Below are positions 15,987 through 24,838 of a stretch of 35,555 bases of DNA, piece by piece. The stretch spans positions 1-35,555 of the forward strand of contig NZ_JAENRY010000075.1 in assembly GCF_016612545.1 (NCBI RefSeq), given 5' to 3'. A program made the translations under genes and the position numbers. The notes beneath the pieces were generated by a model, which was not told the DNA's origin, did no database searches, and saw only the letters and a program-made list of their open reading frames with translations. Numbering within the stretch: position 1 is the first letter of the stretch; each line of letters starts with the position of its first letter. This DNA is from Streptomyces sp. MBT65 (lineage in GTDB: Bacteria; Actinomycetota; Actinomycetes; Streptomycetales; Streptomycetaceae).

Positions 15987-18146
15987 CTATCCCTCTTCGA
16001 TAGCCGCTCTGACCTGCAGATTCGACGTGTCGCGACCGCCAGGCGGCCGTCCCGGGACGGCCCCGAAGGACAGTACGGTGATCTGCGCCGCGTACGTCAC
16101 CTCCTGCTCCCACAGATGCCAGCACACCCGCTCCAGGCCGCGTTTCAGATAGCGGCGGTAGGTGCTGAAGGACAGCGCGAGTTCCCGGGCCACCGCCTGC
16201 TGCGTGCTGCCGCCCTTGACATACGTCGCCCAGACCGCCGCCCGCTGTCCCTTCGCCTTGGGGTCCTGATCGATGGACTCGATCGCCCGTACGACGAGCC
16301 GACGCAGATTCTCCTCCGGGTCACCGGAGCGCCGGGCGACGAACGCGGCGTGCAGCAGCGGGTTGGCGGCCAGCCGCTCGCGCTGATGCCAGACGCGCAG
16401 CATGTCGTGGACGGCCTGGTCGAAGGCCGACCGGGACAGGACGGTCGTGCGGAGCGGTCTGGATATCCCGGGTGTGCGCAGTCCGAAGAACATCCGGTCG
16501 TCGAGCAGGTCGCACCATTCGCTCATTCCCGTGGTCCCCCAGTCGTGTCCGAAGAGGGTGACTCTCTGTGCGGCGAGTTGCGGCCCACTGGGCAGGCGGC
16601 GGAAGTCCGCGTACTCCGGCAGGCAGTCGGGGCCGTCCCCGCCCCGTACGTGGAAGGTCCAGGCGAGCCGGTCCTGGACGTGCAACTCGCGGGTGACGCG
16701 GGCCAGCATGGCGGTGGTGGTGGCCGGCAGGTCGCGCGGGCGCCGACGGAGCAGGGCGAACCGCACCACGTTCACCCGCTGTCCCGGGCGCAGTTCCCGG
16801 TGTGACGCAACATGCTCGCGCACGACGGCGACCACCGGGTCGATCGCGGTCTCCGCGGCGTCCCACCGGTCGAAGGTCAACAGGCCCAGCACACCGACGA
16901 CTTCGCCGGTACGTGCGCTGCGGTAGAGGAAGAAGCCGCGGGGCTGGCGGTGCAGCCAGAAGTCGACGGCGTCGACGCCCTCCGCGCCGAGGCGTTCGTG
17001 CGCGAGATCCCGTACGGCGGGCAGGTCCTCGGCTTCACAGGTGGTCTCGTACACCGCCTCGCGCCCGGGATCGGCGTACTCGTCGAGGCCGGGGTCGACG
17101 AAGCGCCGGCCACGGGTCTGGATGTGGTTGAAGGCCCTCGCGGCGCCCAGGGAGACCGGCTCGGGGCGGGTGCGGATCACGGTCTGGAGGTGCGCGCGCA
17201 GGGCCTTGTGCAGGGACAGGTAGGCGTCGGGCGCGCGCCAGCGGAGGTCGCGGTCGAGAGCTTCGGCGACCACGGGCAGCAGCCTCAGTCCGGCGCGGCC
17301 GCTGGTGGTGTAAGACAGGCGACGCAGCCAGTCGAAGACCTCGTGGACCTGTTCCGGCAGGAAGGCCCGCAGCAGTTCCTCGGTGGTCCCGGGGAGGTGG
17401 GCGCAGATCTCCAGCGCCTGCCGGTGCAGGGGCGAGGGGACCGGGCCCACCAGGTGGTCAAGGAGTTCCGCGACGACCTCGGGTGTGGGCTGCCAGTCGT
17501 CGCCGGGCGGCACGTCCCGGTCCCGTGCGGCGAGCCGCAGGGCGAGGGGATGGCCGGCGGCGAAGGCGAGCCGCGCGCTGCGGGCGGTGATCCGGCCGGG
17601 TGCGGCGTCCTGGAGGAGCCGCCCCGACTCGCCGCGGGACAGGCGGTCCAGGCGTGCGACGCCCAGGGTGTCGGCCCAGGCCGGGTCGGTGCGCCAGCGG
17701 AGGCCGGGCGGTTCGCGGCCGGCGAGCACGACCAGCGAGCCCGGTGGCAGGCCCGTGAGAAAGCGGTCCCTGAACCAGTCCTCCAGCGGGCCGAGCCGGT
17801 CGGCACCGTCCACGAGGAGCACCGGCCGCCCGGTGCGGGGGACGTCCGCGGCAGGCGCGAAGGCGTCCTCGGTGGGTTCGGTGCGTGCCGCGTCCACCTC
17901 GACGACGTCCCGTCCGCGCCGCCGGGCCTCAACGGCGAACCGGCGCAGGAGTTGGGTCTTGCCGATGCCGCTGGGCCCGTGCAGCGCCAGCACGGGGACT
18001 GTCTCCGGCGGTCGATCCAACTCCGCGCGGAACAGGGCCAGTTCGTTCTCCCGGCCAACGAAGCCGCGCAGGAACGTCGCTTCCCGGTCTCGGACGGGGG
18101 CGTCGGTGGCAGGCCGCCGCGGCGCCGGAGCGCTGTGCGGGTTCAT
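15987..18146 (-). CDS. ATPase with sigma-region-4-like C-terminal HTH (719 aa)
   Basis: A large multidomain ATPase. The N-terminus has FVGRENELALF and Walker A GPSGIGKT (57-64), with a Walker B-like VLLVDGADR, typical of STAND/AAA regulators. The middle (about residues 390-480: GFFLYRSARTGEVVGVLGLL) resembles a GNAT-type fold. Near the end, QQAVARELALSFSTYRRYLK looks like a helix-turn-helix of sigma-region-4 or LuxR type. It is probably a transcription regulator that senses a ligand through its ATPase module. The start is uncertain: GTG at 18221 would overlap the SARP stop, while ATG at 18146 places the ATPase at the usual distance, and neither has a strong ribosome site. The gene follows the SARP gene on the same strand and may be co-transcribed. 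Confidence 0.7.
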   Translation of the reverse strand: MNPHSAPAPRRPATDAPVRDREATFLRGFVGRENELALFRAELDRPPETVPVLALHGPSGIGKTQLLRRFAVEARRRGRDVVEVDAARTEPTEDAFAPAADVPRTGRPVLLVDGADRLGPLEDWFRDRFLTGLPPGSLVVLAGREPPGLRWRTDPAWADTLGVARLDRLSRGESGRLLQDAAPGRITARSARLAFAAGHPLALRLAARDRDVPPGDDWQPTPEVVAELLDHLVGPVPSPLHRQALEICAHLPGTTEELLRAFLPEQVHEVFDWLRRLSYTTSGRAGLRLLPVVAEALDRDLRWRAPDAYLSLHKALRAHLQTVIRTRPEPVSLGAARAFNHIQTRGRRFVDPGLDEYADPGREAVYETTCEAEDLPAVRDLAHERLGAEGVDAVDFWLHRQPRGFFLYRSARTGEVVGVLGLLTFDRWDAAETAIDPVVAVVREHVASHRELRPGQRVNVVRFALLRRRPRDLPATTTAMLARVTRELHVQDRLAWTFHVRGGDGPDCLPEYADFRRLPSGPQLAAQRVTLFGHDWGTTGMSEWCDLLDDRMFFGLRTPGISRPLRTTVLSRSAFDQAVHDMLRVWHQRERLAANPLLHAAFVARRSGDPEENLRRLVVRAIESIDQDPKAKGQRAAVWATYVKGGSTQQAVARELALSFSTYRRYLKRGLERVCWHLWEQEVTYAAQITVLSFGAVPGRPPGGRDTSNLQVRAAIEEG

Positions 18147-18195
18147 GTGGGGACTGGTACCTCTGCTCGACACGTGCACGACTGCGGTGACGGCG

Positions 18196-21100
18196 TCACC
18201 GGTCCCCGGCGATGCTGTCACCGGTCACCCGGGCGAGCAGTCCGGCGGCACGTTCCTCTTCTTCGGCCATGCCGAGCCGGTCGAAGACCTCCAGGGCGTC
18301 GGTGAGCAGTCCGCCGGCCTTCACGGTGTCGTCACCGCGCAGGCACAGGTCTGCGAGGTCGACGCGGACGGAGGCGGCACCGGCCTGGTCGAGGATGCCC
18401 TCGCGCACCGACAGGGCGCGGGCGAAGTAGGAGCCCGCCTCGGTGAGTTCGTCCAGGCGGGCGTGGACCCGGCCGAGGTCGTGGAGGAGGTACCCCTCGC
18501 CGATCACGTCGCCGTCGTCCCGGACCATGCCGAGAGCCTCGGCCAGTACCTTGCGGGCGTCGTCGAGCTGCCCGCGGTACAGATGCACCTGACCCGCGCG
18601 CTGGAGCACCCGGGCCTGCCCGCCGAGATAGCCGAGACCGCGCCAGATCTCCAGCGCCTCGTCGAGCTCGGCCTCCACCCGGCGGACGTCGCCACGCCGC
18701 AGCAGGATGACCGCGCGCTGGACGAGGACGGAGGCGCGAGCCCAGGGGTCGCCGACGCCGAAGTCCCGTTCGGCCTCCTCGAACAGCTCCATCGCGGCGG
18801 TCTCGTGACCCGCGAGCCGTTCCAGGAGTCCGAGGTCACGGTGGCACAGCCCGAGCCCCTTGCTGTGGCCTAGGTCCTCGAAAAGGCCGACAGCGGCGGT
18901 CAACGCCCGGCGGGCCTCGGGCAGGTTGCGGCGGTTGAGGTGAAGCGATCCCAGGGAGGCCAGCAGCGCGGCCTGGCCGAGCAGGTTGCCGCTGCGGCGT
19001 ACCGCGGTCAGTGCCTTGCGATGGGTGCGGGCCCAGTGATCGAGATAGCCGCGAGCCTCGTAGAACGGGGCGAGGTTGACAGCGAGTTCCCAGGCGTACC
19101 CGTCCTCGCCCTCCTGGGCGAGACTCTCCACAGTCAGGCTGAGGTTCTCGAGTTCGGTGTCGAGCCATTCCAGGGGGCGGCCGAGGATGGCCCTGACGTG
19201 GTCGGCGGGCGGGTTCCAGCGGTCGGCCGGTCCACTCATGTACTCGGTGCCGAGGACACGCTGCTGGGCCTCGGCGACCAGGGCGAGCCAGGCGCCACCG
19301 ACCCGGCGGATCGCGGCCCGCCGTTCGGTCTCGTCCGACTCGGCGCCCAGCCGGTCCCGGGCGAACAGCCGGATGATGTCGTGGAATCCGTAGCGCAGCT
19401 CCCCGGTGACGTCGACCCCGGTGACGTCGAGCATCTGCACGTCGACCAGCGGTTCCATGAGGTCGGACGGGTACGGGTAGGCGCCCGGGGCGTCGAGCAG
19501 GGCGCCGCCGATCCAGCTGGGGAACGTGGACCCCCTGGTGAGACTGAGCAGACGCAGCAGCGTGCGGTCGTTGCCGGCCAGTCCGTCATAGGTGAGGGAG
19601 AGACTGGCCCGTACGGTCATCTCACCGTGGGTCAGTTCGTCGAGACGGCGGCGTTCGTCGGCGAGGCGCTGCACCATCGAGGCGAGCGGCCAGTGGGGTC
19701 GGGCGGCCAGCCGGGCGGCGACGATGCGCAGCGCGAGCGGCAGCCCTCCGACGGTGGCGGCCAGTGCCTTGGCGGCCTCCAGTTCGCCACTGACACGGTC
19801 GGCGCCGACAACGTTGCCGATGAGTTCCAGTGACGTCTGCTCGTCGAGAATACCCAGAGTGATCTGATGAGCCCCGGGGAGGGCTGTCAGACGTGTCCGG
19901 CTGGTGACGAGCACCCCGCAGGAGCGTCCGCCGGGCAGCAGCGGGAAGATCTGCTCCTCGCCGACGGCGTCGTCGAGGACGACCAGGATGCGCCGGGCGG
20001 CGAGCATGCTGCGGTAGACCTCTCCCCGCTCCTCCAGAGAATCCGGGATGGCGGGCCCCGGCAGGCCCAGGGCACGCAGGAACCGGCCGAGGACCTCACG
20101 GGGATCGACGGGATCCGCGCGGCCGCCGCGCAACTGGCAGTAGAGCTGGCCGTCGGGGAAATGGGACTCGGCGAGGCGGTGGGCGACCCGGGCGGCGAAG
20201 GTGCTCTTGCCGATGCCGGAGAAGCCGGTGACCACGACGATGCCCGTGGCCCGGTCCGGCGAGGTGTTCGTGAGGACAGCCTCCGCCCGGGCGACGAGAT
20301 TCCGGTGACCCACGAAGTCAGCGGTGTCGACCGGGAGTTGGCGGGGGACGGCGGCGCGGTCGTCCTCGACGGAGGCCGGGTCCGGGCCGGCGCCGGGCGT
20401 GCCCATCGCCCGCCCGGCAGCGCGCAGTTCGGTGCCGGACAGGTGCTCCAACCGCAGGGACGCGTCCTCGGTCAGGACGGCCTGCTCGAGCCGGCGCAGC
20501 TCCTCGCCCGGCTGAAGGCCCAGTTCGTCCATGAGCAGGGTGCGGCCCTGTCGGTAGATCTCCAGGGCCTCGGCCTGCCGGCCCGAGCGGTACAGGGCCA
20601 GCATCAACTGCCCGCGAAAACGCTCCCGCAAGGGGTTCTCGCCCACCAACCGGGCTGTTTCGGCGGTCAGTTGGTGATGGCGACCGAGCGCGAGCTCCAA
20701 CTCGATGAACGACTCGGTGGCCGCGAGGCGTTCCTCGTCGATGTGCTCGGCGACCCGCGCGAGCTCGTCGCTGGGGATGCCGTTCAAGCAGGGGCCGCGC
20801 CACAGGCCGACCGCTACGCGCAGCAGGGCTGCGGCCTCGGCGGTCCGCCCCTCGCCGCCGAGCGCGGTGGCCTCGGCGACCGTGCGCCGGAAGACGTTCA
20901 GGTCGAGCGCCGCGTCATTGATCTGGAGCACATAGCCGGGAGGACGAGTCTCGATGGCGGCCCCTCCGGCGGCCGCCGCAAGGGTCCTGCGTATTCGCGA
21001 CACACAGATCTGCACCTGGGTGCGGGCGGTCTCCGGCGGGTCCTCGGCCCACAGCAGCCGGATGAGATGGTCGCAGTTCTGAAGTCTTCCGCTCTCCAGG

Positions 21101-21240
21101 AGCAGGGCGGCCAGGACGACCTGCTGCCTGCCCGCGGTGACCGACACGGCGCCCTGGTCGCTGAACACTTTCAGCTCGCCCAACACTTGAAAGGTGAACC
21201 CCACTGCCTGGTTGCGCGATTCAAGGTGCACTCCGGCCAT
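18196..21240 (-). CDS. SARP-family regulator: HTH-BTAD-NB-ARC-TPR, AfsR-like (1014 aa)
   Basis: A full-length AfsR-type activator. The first 110 residues are an OmpR-like winged helix (FQVLGELKVFSDQGAVSV ... RRTLAAA ... IETRPPGYVLQI). A bacterial transcriptional activation domain follows to about 270 (FRGQLMLALYRSGRQAEALE, MDELGLQPGEELRRLE). The NB-ARC ATPase has Walker A TGFSGIGKST near 340 and ILVVLDDA near 420. From about 700 to the end there are helical TPR-like repeats. SARPs bind direct repeats near -35 and recruit RNA polymerase at cluster promoters. The start at 21240 is chosen because GGGAGGA lies just upstream; the frame stays open to 21267. It is probably the main pathway-specific activator. 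A repeat array that looks like a SARP site lies at 21315-21355. Confidence 0.92.
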   Translation of the reverse strand: MAGVHLESRNQAVGFTFQVLGELKVFSDQGAVSVTAGRQQVVLAALLLESGRLQNCDHLIRLLWAEDPPETARTQVQICVSRIRRTLAAAAGGAAIETRPPGYVLQINDAALDLNVFRRTVAEATALGGEGRTAEAAALLRVAVGLWRGPCLNGIPSDELARVAEHIDEERLAATESFIELELALGRHHQLTAETARLVGENPLRERFRGQLMLALYRSGRQAEALEIYRQGRTLLMDELGLQPGEELRRLEQAVLTEDASLRLEHLSGTELRAAGRAMGTPGAGPDPASVEDDRAAVPRQLPVDTADFVGHRNLVARAEAVLTNTSPDRATGIVVVTGFSGIGKSTFAARVAHRLAESHFPDGQLYCQLRGGRADPVDPREVLGRFLRALGLPGPAIPDSLEERGEVYRSMLAARRILVVLDDAVGEEQIFPLLPGGRSCGVLVTSRTRLTALPGAHQITLGILDEQTSLELIGNVVGADRVSGELEAAKALAATVGGLPLALRIVAARLAARPHWPLASMVQRLADERRRLDELTHGEMTVRASLSLTYDGLAGNDRTLLRLLSLTRGSTFPSWIGGALLDAPGAYPYPSDLMEPLVDVQMLDVTGVDVTGELRYGFHDIIRLFARDRLGAESDETERRAAIRRVGGAWLALVAEAQQRVLGTEYMSGPADRWNPPADHVRAILGRPLEWLDTELENLSLTVESLAQEGEDGYAWELAVNLAPFYEARGYLDHWARTHRKALTAVRRSGNLLGQAALLASLGSLHLNRRNLPEARRALTAAVGLFEDLGHSKGLGLCHRDLGLLERLAGHETAAMELFEEAERDFGVGDPWARASVLVQRAVILLRRGDVRRVEAELDEALEIWRGLGYLGGQARVLQRAGQVHLYRGQLDDARKVLAEALGMVRDDGDVIGEGYLLHDLGRVHARLDELTEAGSYFARALSVREGILDQAGAASVRVDLADLCLRGDDTVKAGGLLTDALEVFDRLGMAEEEERAAGLLARVTGDSIAGDR

Positions 21241-21587
21241 GAATCCTCCCGTCACACAGCAGGCCACAGCGCCTGACCACCAAGTCTAGGGCCCAGACAC
21301 GGCTGCCTGCCGCCCTGAGCAATAGCTGAACAGCGCTGACCAGACGGTGAACCAGGGCGCCAGTTACGACCGGGACATGACATGCCAGTCGCCGTCTGGG
21401 AGCACTCGGACCTTCCGCGTGGTCGGCGGTGAACAGGATCCGAGCAACGGGTGACCAAGTCACGGGGGCGCGCTGCGGGATACCGCGGTGATAGCGGCGG
21501 GTTAACGGGCCGTCGGACGATCGCCCGGTGGGAGCCGCCGGCGTCGCCGCGCCCGTCCACCGAGAGTGAGAGGTCGGTCATCCATTC
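21241..21587. promoter_or_regulatory. Divergent intergenic region between SARP and SnoaL-like genes
   Basis: This 347-base region lies between two divergent genes and must hold both promoters. It contains a phased direct-repeat array (21315-21355) and a related unit CTGACCAC at 21273-21280. On the minus strand TAGACT (21288-21283) could serve as a -10 hexamer for the SARP gene. I see no confident promoter for the + strand gene. Confidence 0.6.
21315..21355 (+). promoter_or_regulatory. Array of CTGA-type direct repeats, probable SARP operator
   Basis: Four similar units follow each other: CTGAGCAA (21315), CTGAACAG (21326), CTGACCAG (21336) and GTGAACCAG (21347), with start-to-start distances of 11, 10 and 11 bases. 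SARP proteins are known to bind heptamer direct repeats at about 11-base spacing. On the SARP strand the units read as TGNTCAG-like. They lie 75-115 bases upstream of the SARP start, so autoregulation or binding by another regulator of the block is plausible. Confidence 0.55.
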
Positions 21588-22034
21588 ATGAACAGCGACA
21601 AGCCCCGTATGTCCCCAGCCAGTTCGAAAGTGACGGCAGCCTGCGTGAGGCATGCGCTGCTCACCTACCACTACTTGGACATCGGGGACATCGACGGGTA
21701 CGCCTCCCTGACGGAGCAGGACGTGACGCTGGACCACCCCGGAGCCTCGCCGCACCGGGGCCGCGACGCGGTGCTCAGCGCCCACGCGGCGCAGGCGACG
21801 CTGCTCAGGCGGCACGAGCTGGACACCGTCATCGCCGACGAGGGGCGGGTGGTAGTGCTCGGCCGGGTGCTGCACCGGGTACCGGAGGGGGGCAGCCCGA
21901 CGTCCTACGGCGTGGACTTCGCGGACGTGTTCGCCCTGTCCGGGCAGACCCTGGTCCGGGAGTGCCGCCGCTATTACTACACCGCCCCGCCCGGCGGACT
22001 GCCGCCTCGTCCGGAGACGTCCGCCGCGAAGTGA
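21588..22034 (+). CDS. SnoaL / NTF2-like small protein (148 aa)
   Basis: A 148-aa protein with the layout of the SnoaL/NTF2-like alpha+beta barrel family: an N-terminal helix (ACVRHALLTYHYLDIGDIDGYASL), then LTEQDVTLDHPGASPHRGRDAV, then beta strands ending in RRYYYTAPP. Members include cyclases, isomerases, epoxide hydrolases and non-catalytic proteins, so the role here is open. The ATG at 21588 is preceded by GAGAGG about 14 bases upstream. It is divergent from the SARP gene and separated from the next gene by about 510 bases, so it is probably a single-gene transcript. Confidence 0.65.
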   Translation: MNSDKPRMSPASSKVTAACVRHALLTYHYLDIGDIDGYASLTEQDVTLDHPGASPHRGRDAVLSAHAAQATLLRRHELDTVIADEGRVVVLGRVLHRVPEGGSPTSYGVDFADVFALSGQTLVRECRRYYYTAPPGGLPPRPETSAAK

Positions 22035-22546
22035 GTCGCCGCTGACGTGGAGCACGGAACTGCCGGAAACCCGACGTCGATTTCCCGTCGGGGCTCGCGA
22101 TTCGGCAGCTTTTCCGGGGACGTCACCGCTGTTTTCCGGGAACTATCGCCGGGCGCCGGAATTTCTCCAGCGGGATGTAACCGATCCGGGCGGCGACAGG
22201 GCAGCGGAATCGCCCGGCGCCCGGGACCGGACCGTGGAGGAGTCCGCAGTACAGCGGAGGACTCCCCATGCCCGCAACGCGGACCGTCCGCTCGCCCTGC
22301 TCGGACTCGTTCGGCACTGGGGTCTGTCACGTGACTCCGGGGCCGAGTCCTCGGGACCGAAATACAGGGACCGAATATTCGGGGCCGGTAATTCGGTACC
22401 GGCATCCCGTGACCGGACGACCGTGACCGCGTACATGTGACTTGGGAGCTGCATCCGAAGAGCGCAGAATTCTTGCCAGCGTCCGGCTTAACCGAGCAAA
22501 GGATTCTCTTCGTGATAGCTCGCACATCGAATTTGTGGATTACCTG
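22035..22546. promoter_or_regulatory. 512-base non-coding region upstream of the TDO-like genes
   Basis: No convincing gene lies here. Visible structures are: TTTTCCGGG repeated at 22110-22118 and 22132-22140 (22-base period); an imperfect hairpin at 22239-22264, possibly the end of the SnoaL-like transcript; GGGACCGAA repeated at 22353 and 22367; the perfect palindrome CCGAATATTCGG (22371-22382); and the dyad CCGGTA/TACCGG (22385-22402). From 22440 to 22540 the sequence is unusually AT-rich for this window and probably includes the promoter of the right-hand operon. Confidence 0.5.
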
Positions 22547-23884
22547 ATGCGCGCCATGGAAACCGCTCCGGCGGCTGTTTCGCCGGTCAGGGCACCGTCT
22601 TCGGTCGACGTTCTCGAAAAGCTGGACACGTGGGCCGCCGCCGGCAAGCCGGCCCTTTTCCCTTACGCCGAGCTGCTCCAGCACCTGCGATCGGTGGGCA
22701 AGCACTTCTTGACGGCCGTACTGCTCAACCGGCTCGCCGCGATCCGCGACGGTCTGCCCGGAGCACCCACCACCGGGTTCACGGCCCGACAGCCCGCTGT
22801 TCCCGTCTCCCGTACGGATGACGTGCTCTTCCTGCGCGCGTTCCTCGACACGGTCCTCGACAAGCACGACGACCGCTACGACTACACGAGTTACACCGCG
22901 CTGCGCCTGCTGTCCCACCCGGCACCGGACGACTGGCGGGCGGCGCTGCGCTCGCGCGACGAGCTGCTGCTGCTCCTGCTCGCCGACCTGGTCCGCTTCG
23001 AGCAGCGGGCGCTGACCGGCACGCCGGCCGACCCGCACGACATGCCACCCTCGCCCGAACTGGTCGGCAAGCGCGCCCGGTTGGCCGTGCGGGTGATGGA
23101 GGCCGCGGCTCTGCGGGTGCTGCCCGCCGGGACAGTGGACCCCGCGGCGGTCATCGCGGTACCCGGGCGGACTCCTGCCGGCTTCCTCGCCGCGGAGATC
23201 CTGCGTGCGGCCACCGCGGAGCAGGAACTGACCCTGTCGGCGAGCGTGCAGCCCGTGTACGTGCTGCACGACGAGTACCTGTTCCTGCGCACCCTGCAGT
23301 CCTTCGAAACCACGTTCGGTTTCATGTCGACCGCTCTGGCCACGGCCGTACGACGGATGGACGCGGATCGGGCGCAGGAGGCGGCGCACCTCGTCGGCAC
23401 GGTGGCGGACGTACTGAGGGAGTCCCTGCCTCTGTTCTCCCTGCTGGCGACCATGCGGCCCGAAGCCTTCCAGACCTTCCGGGAGTTCACCGAAGGGGCC
23501 AGCGCCATCCAGTCCGCCGGGTACAAGACCTTCGAGTCCCTGTGTTCCACGCCCGCTCTCGCGCGGCTCGACTCGTCCGCCTACACCTCCGTACCCGGCG
23601 TACGCGCCCGGGTACTGGACGGCCAGGCCACCGTCCAAGGCACCTGGCACGACCTGATCGCCGACCGGCGGATGGACCCCGCGGACGACGACGCCCTCCG
23701 GGCGGCCGCCGACCGGCTGGAATCGGTCCACCAGCGCTGGAAGCAGACCCACTACCGGATGGCGGTCCGCATGATCGGCGAACGCTCCGGAACCGGCTAC
23801 ACCCAGGGCGTCCCCTACCTCGCGGCGGTCCTGGACAACCGGCTCTTCCCGGCCTCGCACCAACAGAGCGCCCTCGTCGGCTGA
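22547..23884 (+). CDS. Tryptophan 2,3-dioxygenase-like heme protein, first copy (about 445 aa)
   Basis: The C-terminal two thirds match the all-helical fold of tryptophan 2,3-dioxygenase and other heme-dependent aromatic oxygenases. LHDEYLF (His241) corresponds to the HDE(M/L)LF helix. ATMRPEAFQTFREFTEGAS is close to the MTPxxFxxFRxxLxxAS motif. WKQTHYRM gives His402 at the proximal heme-ligand position, followed by GTGYTQGVPYL, like the GTGGTGGxxYL loop. The N-terminal 200 residues are extra for the family. Likely role: heme-dependent oxidation of an aromatic amino acid or carrier-bound unit; the substrate is unknown. The start is uncertain: the frame is open to a TTG at 22442, but that stretch is AT-rich and lacks coding bias, so I take ATG 22547 (22556 is also possible). 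No ribosome site is clear. Confidence 0.65.
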   Translation: MRAMETAPAAVSPVRAPSSVDVLEKLDTWAAAGKPALFPYAELLQHLRSVGKHFLTAVLLNRLAAIRDGLPGAPTTGFTARQPAVPVSRTDDVLFLRAFLDTVLDKHDDRYDYTSYTALRLLSHPAPDDWRAALRSRDELLLLLLADLVRFEQRALTGTPADPHDMPPSPELVGKRARLAVRVMEAAALRVLPAGTVDPAAVIAVPGRTPAGFLAAEILRAATAEQELTLSASVQPVYVLHDEYLFLRTLQSFETTFGFMSTALATAVRRMDADRAQEAAHLVGTVADVLRESLPLFSLLATMRPEAFQTFREFTEGASAIQSAGYKTFESLCSTPALARLDSSAYTSVPGVRARVLDGQATVQGTWHDLIADRRMDPADDDALRAAADRLESVHQRWKQTHYRMAVRMIGERSGTGYTQGVPYLAAVLDNRLFPASHQQSALVG

Positions 23885-23926
23885 CCGGTCTGCTCCCCCA
23901 CCACGCGCCTGGAGGCGTCCACCACG

Positions 23927-24775
23927 ATGAGCAAGCGCACACAGAACGGCAGACCGGGCACCGCCCACCGGGTGATGAACCCGGACGAGAGCAACCGTCT
24001 GTTCCTGTACGAGTACGACCGGGGCAGCAACTACGAGGAGGACACCCGACTCACCATCGCGCTGTCCGCGCTGCTGCCGGAGGACAGCCTGGTCCATCCG
24101 GATCAGCGGCTGTTCCAGACCGTGCATCTGATCACCGAGTACGCGTGGTGCGAGATGCACTTCGAGATGCGTCGCGCCGCCGCGAAACTGCGCGAGCGTG
24201 ACTATCTCCTCGCGGCCCAACTGCTGCAGCGGGCCGCGGCGATGGGTGAACTGCCCGTGCGGGCGGTGCAGTTGCTCATGGACTTCCTGCCGCAAGAGAG
24301 CCTTTTGCGGCTGCGCGAGACGTTCCCGGAGAACACCACCGGCCTCGACTCGCCCGGCGCCCGCAACCTGCGCCGCGCCGCCCTCGCACTGTGGCAGGAG
24401 ATGGAGGACGCCCTCACCCGCGAAGGGCTCACCGCCCGAGGACTTGTCCAGGCCCAGGGCCGCGATGTCCCGCCCGGCCGGGACGACCGAGCCCCTGATC
24501 TCGCGCTCGTACGCCAGGCGCTGCTCCAGCTCGATGGGGCCGTCGGCACCTGGAAGCACATTCATCTCCGGATGGTCTGGTCCCAGCTCGGCGGCCACCC
24601 CGAGACCGCCTCACAGGCCGGCCCCGACACCCGCGAGGACCTGCCCAAGAGCCTGCGCGGCCAGTCCACTTCGGGCGTACGCGCCATGGCGGACCGCAGT
24701 CTCTTCCCCCGGCTGTGGGACTCCGTCGACGAGACGTACCGGGTGTTCGTGCCCGACGGGCGGACACCTGCCTGA
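23927..24775 (+). CDS. Tryptophan 2,3-dioxygenase-like heme protein, second copy (282 aa)
   Basis: A 282-aa protein, the usual length of bacterial TDOs. HPDQRLFQTVHLITEYAW (from His57) matches the HDExLFxxxHQxxELW helix in layout, though the HDE triad reads HPD. LMDFLPQESLLRLRETF stands in for the MTPxDFxxFR segment. WKHIHLRMV puts His213 at the proximal heme-ligand position. GQSTSGVRAMADRSLFPRLW corresponds to GTGGSSGxxYLxxxxxxxLFPELW. It differs strongly from the first copy, so the pair is not a recent duplication. The two could act in sequence, or form a heteromer in which one member is structural. Start ATG 23927, with GGAGG 11 bases upstream; it follows the first copy by 42 bases. Confidence 0.65.
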   Translation: MSKRTQNGRPGTAHRVMNPDESNRLFLYEYDRGSNYEEDTRLTIALSALLPEDSLVHPDQRLFQTVHLITEYAWCEMHFEMRRAAAKLRERDYLLAAQLLQRAAAMGELPVRAVQLLMDFLPQESLLRLRETFPENTTGLDSPGARNLRRAALALWQEMEDALTREGLTARGLVQAQGRDVPPGRDDRAPDLALVRQALLQLDGAVGTWKHIHLRMVWSQLGGHPETASQAGPDTREDLPKSLRGQSTSGVRAMADRSLFPRLWDSVDETYRVFVPDGRTPA

Positions 24776-24838
24776 GCGCGTGAGCATCCCTGCCCGCGCG
24801 GCCCACGACCCGGCGAAGAACGAAAGGACACGACTGCT

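Noticed and set aside
19867..21276. 469-codon + strand frame opposite the SARP gene
   Set aside because: No domain is recognisable and it is antisense to a clear BTAD/NB-ARC coding region.
22442..22546. TTG 22442 as start of the first TDO-like protein
   Set aside because: The stretch has AT-ending codons and no coding bias or ribosome site; it looks like promoter and leader sequence.
21977..24598. 873-codon open frame on the minus strand
   Set aside because: It is antisense to the TDO-like genes, which have recognisable family motifs and good codon bias. It is low-complexity (Gly/Arg/Gln-rich), a typical high-GC shadow.
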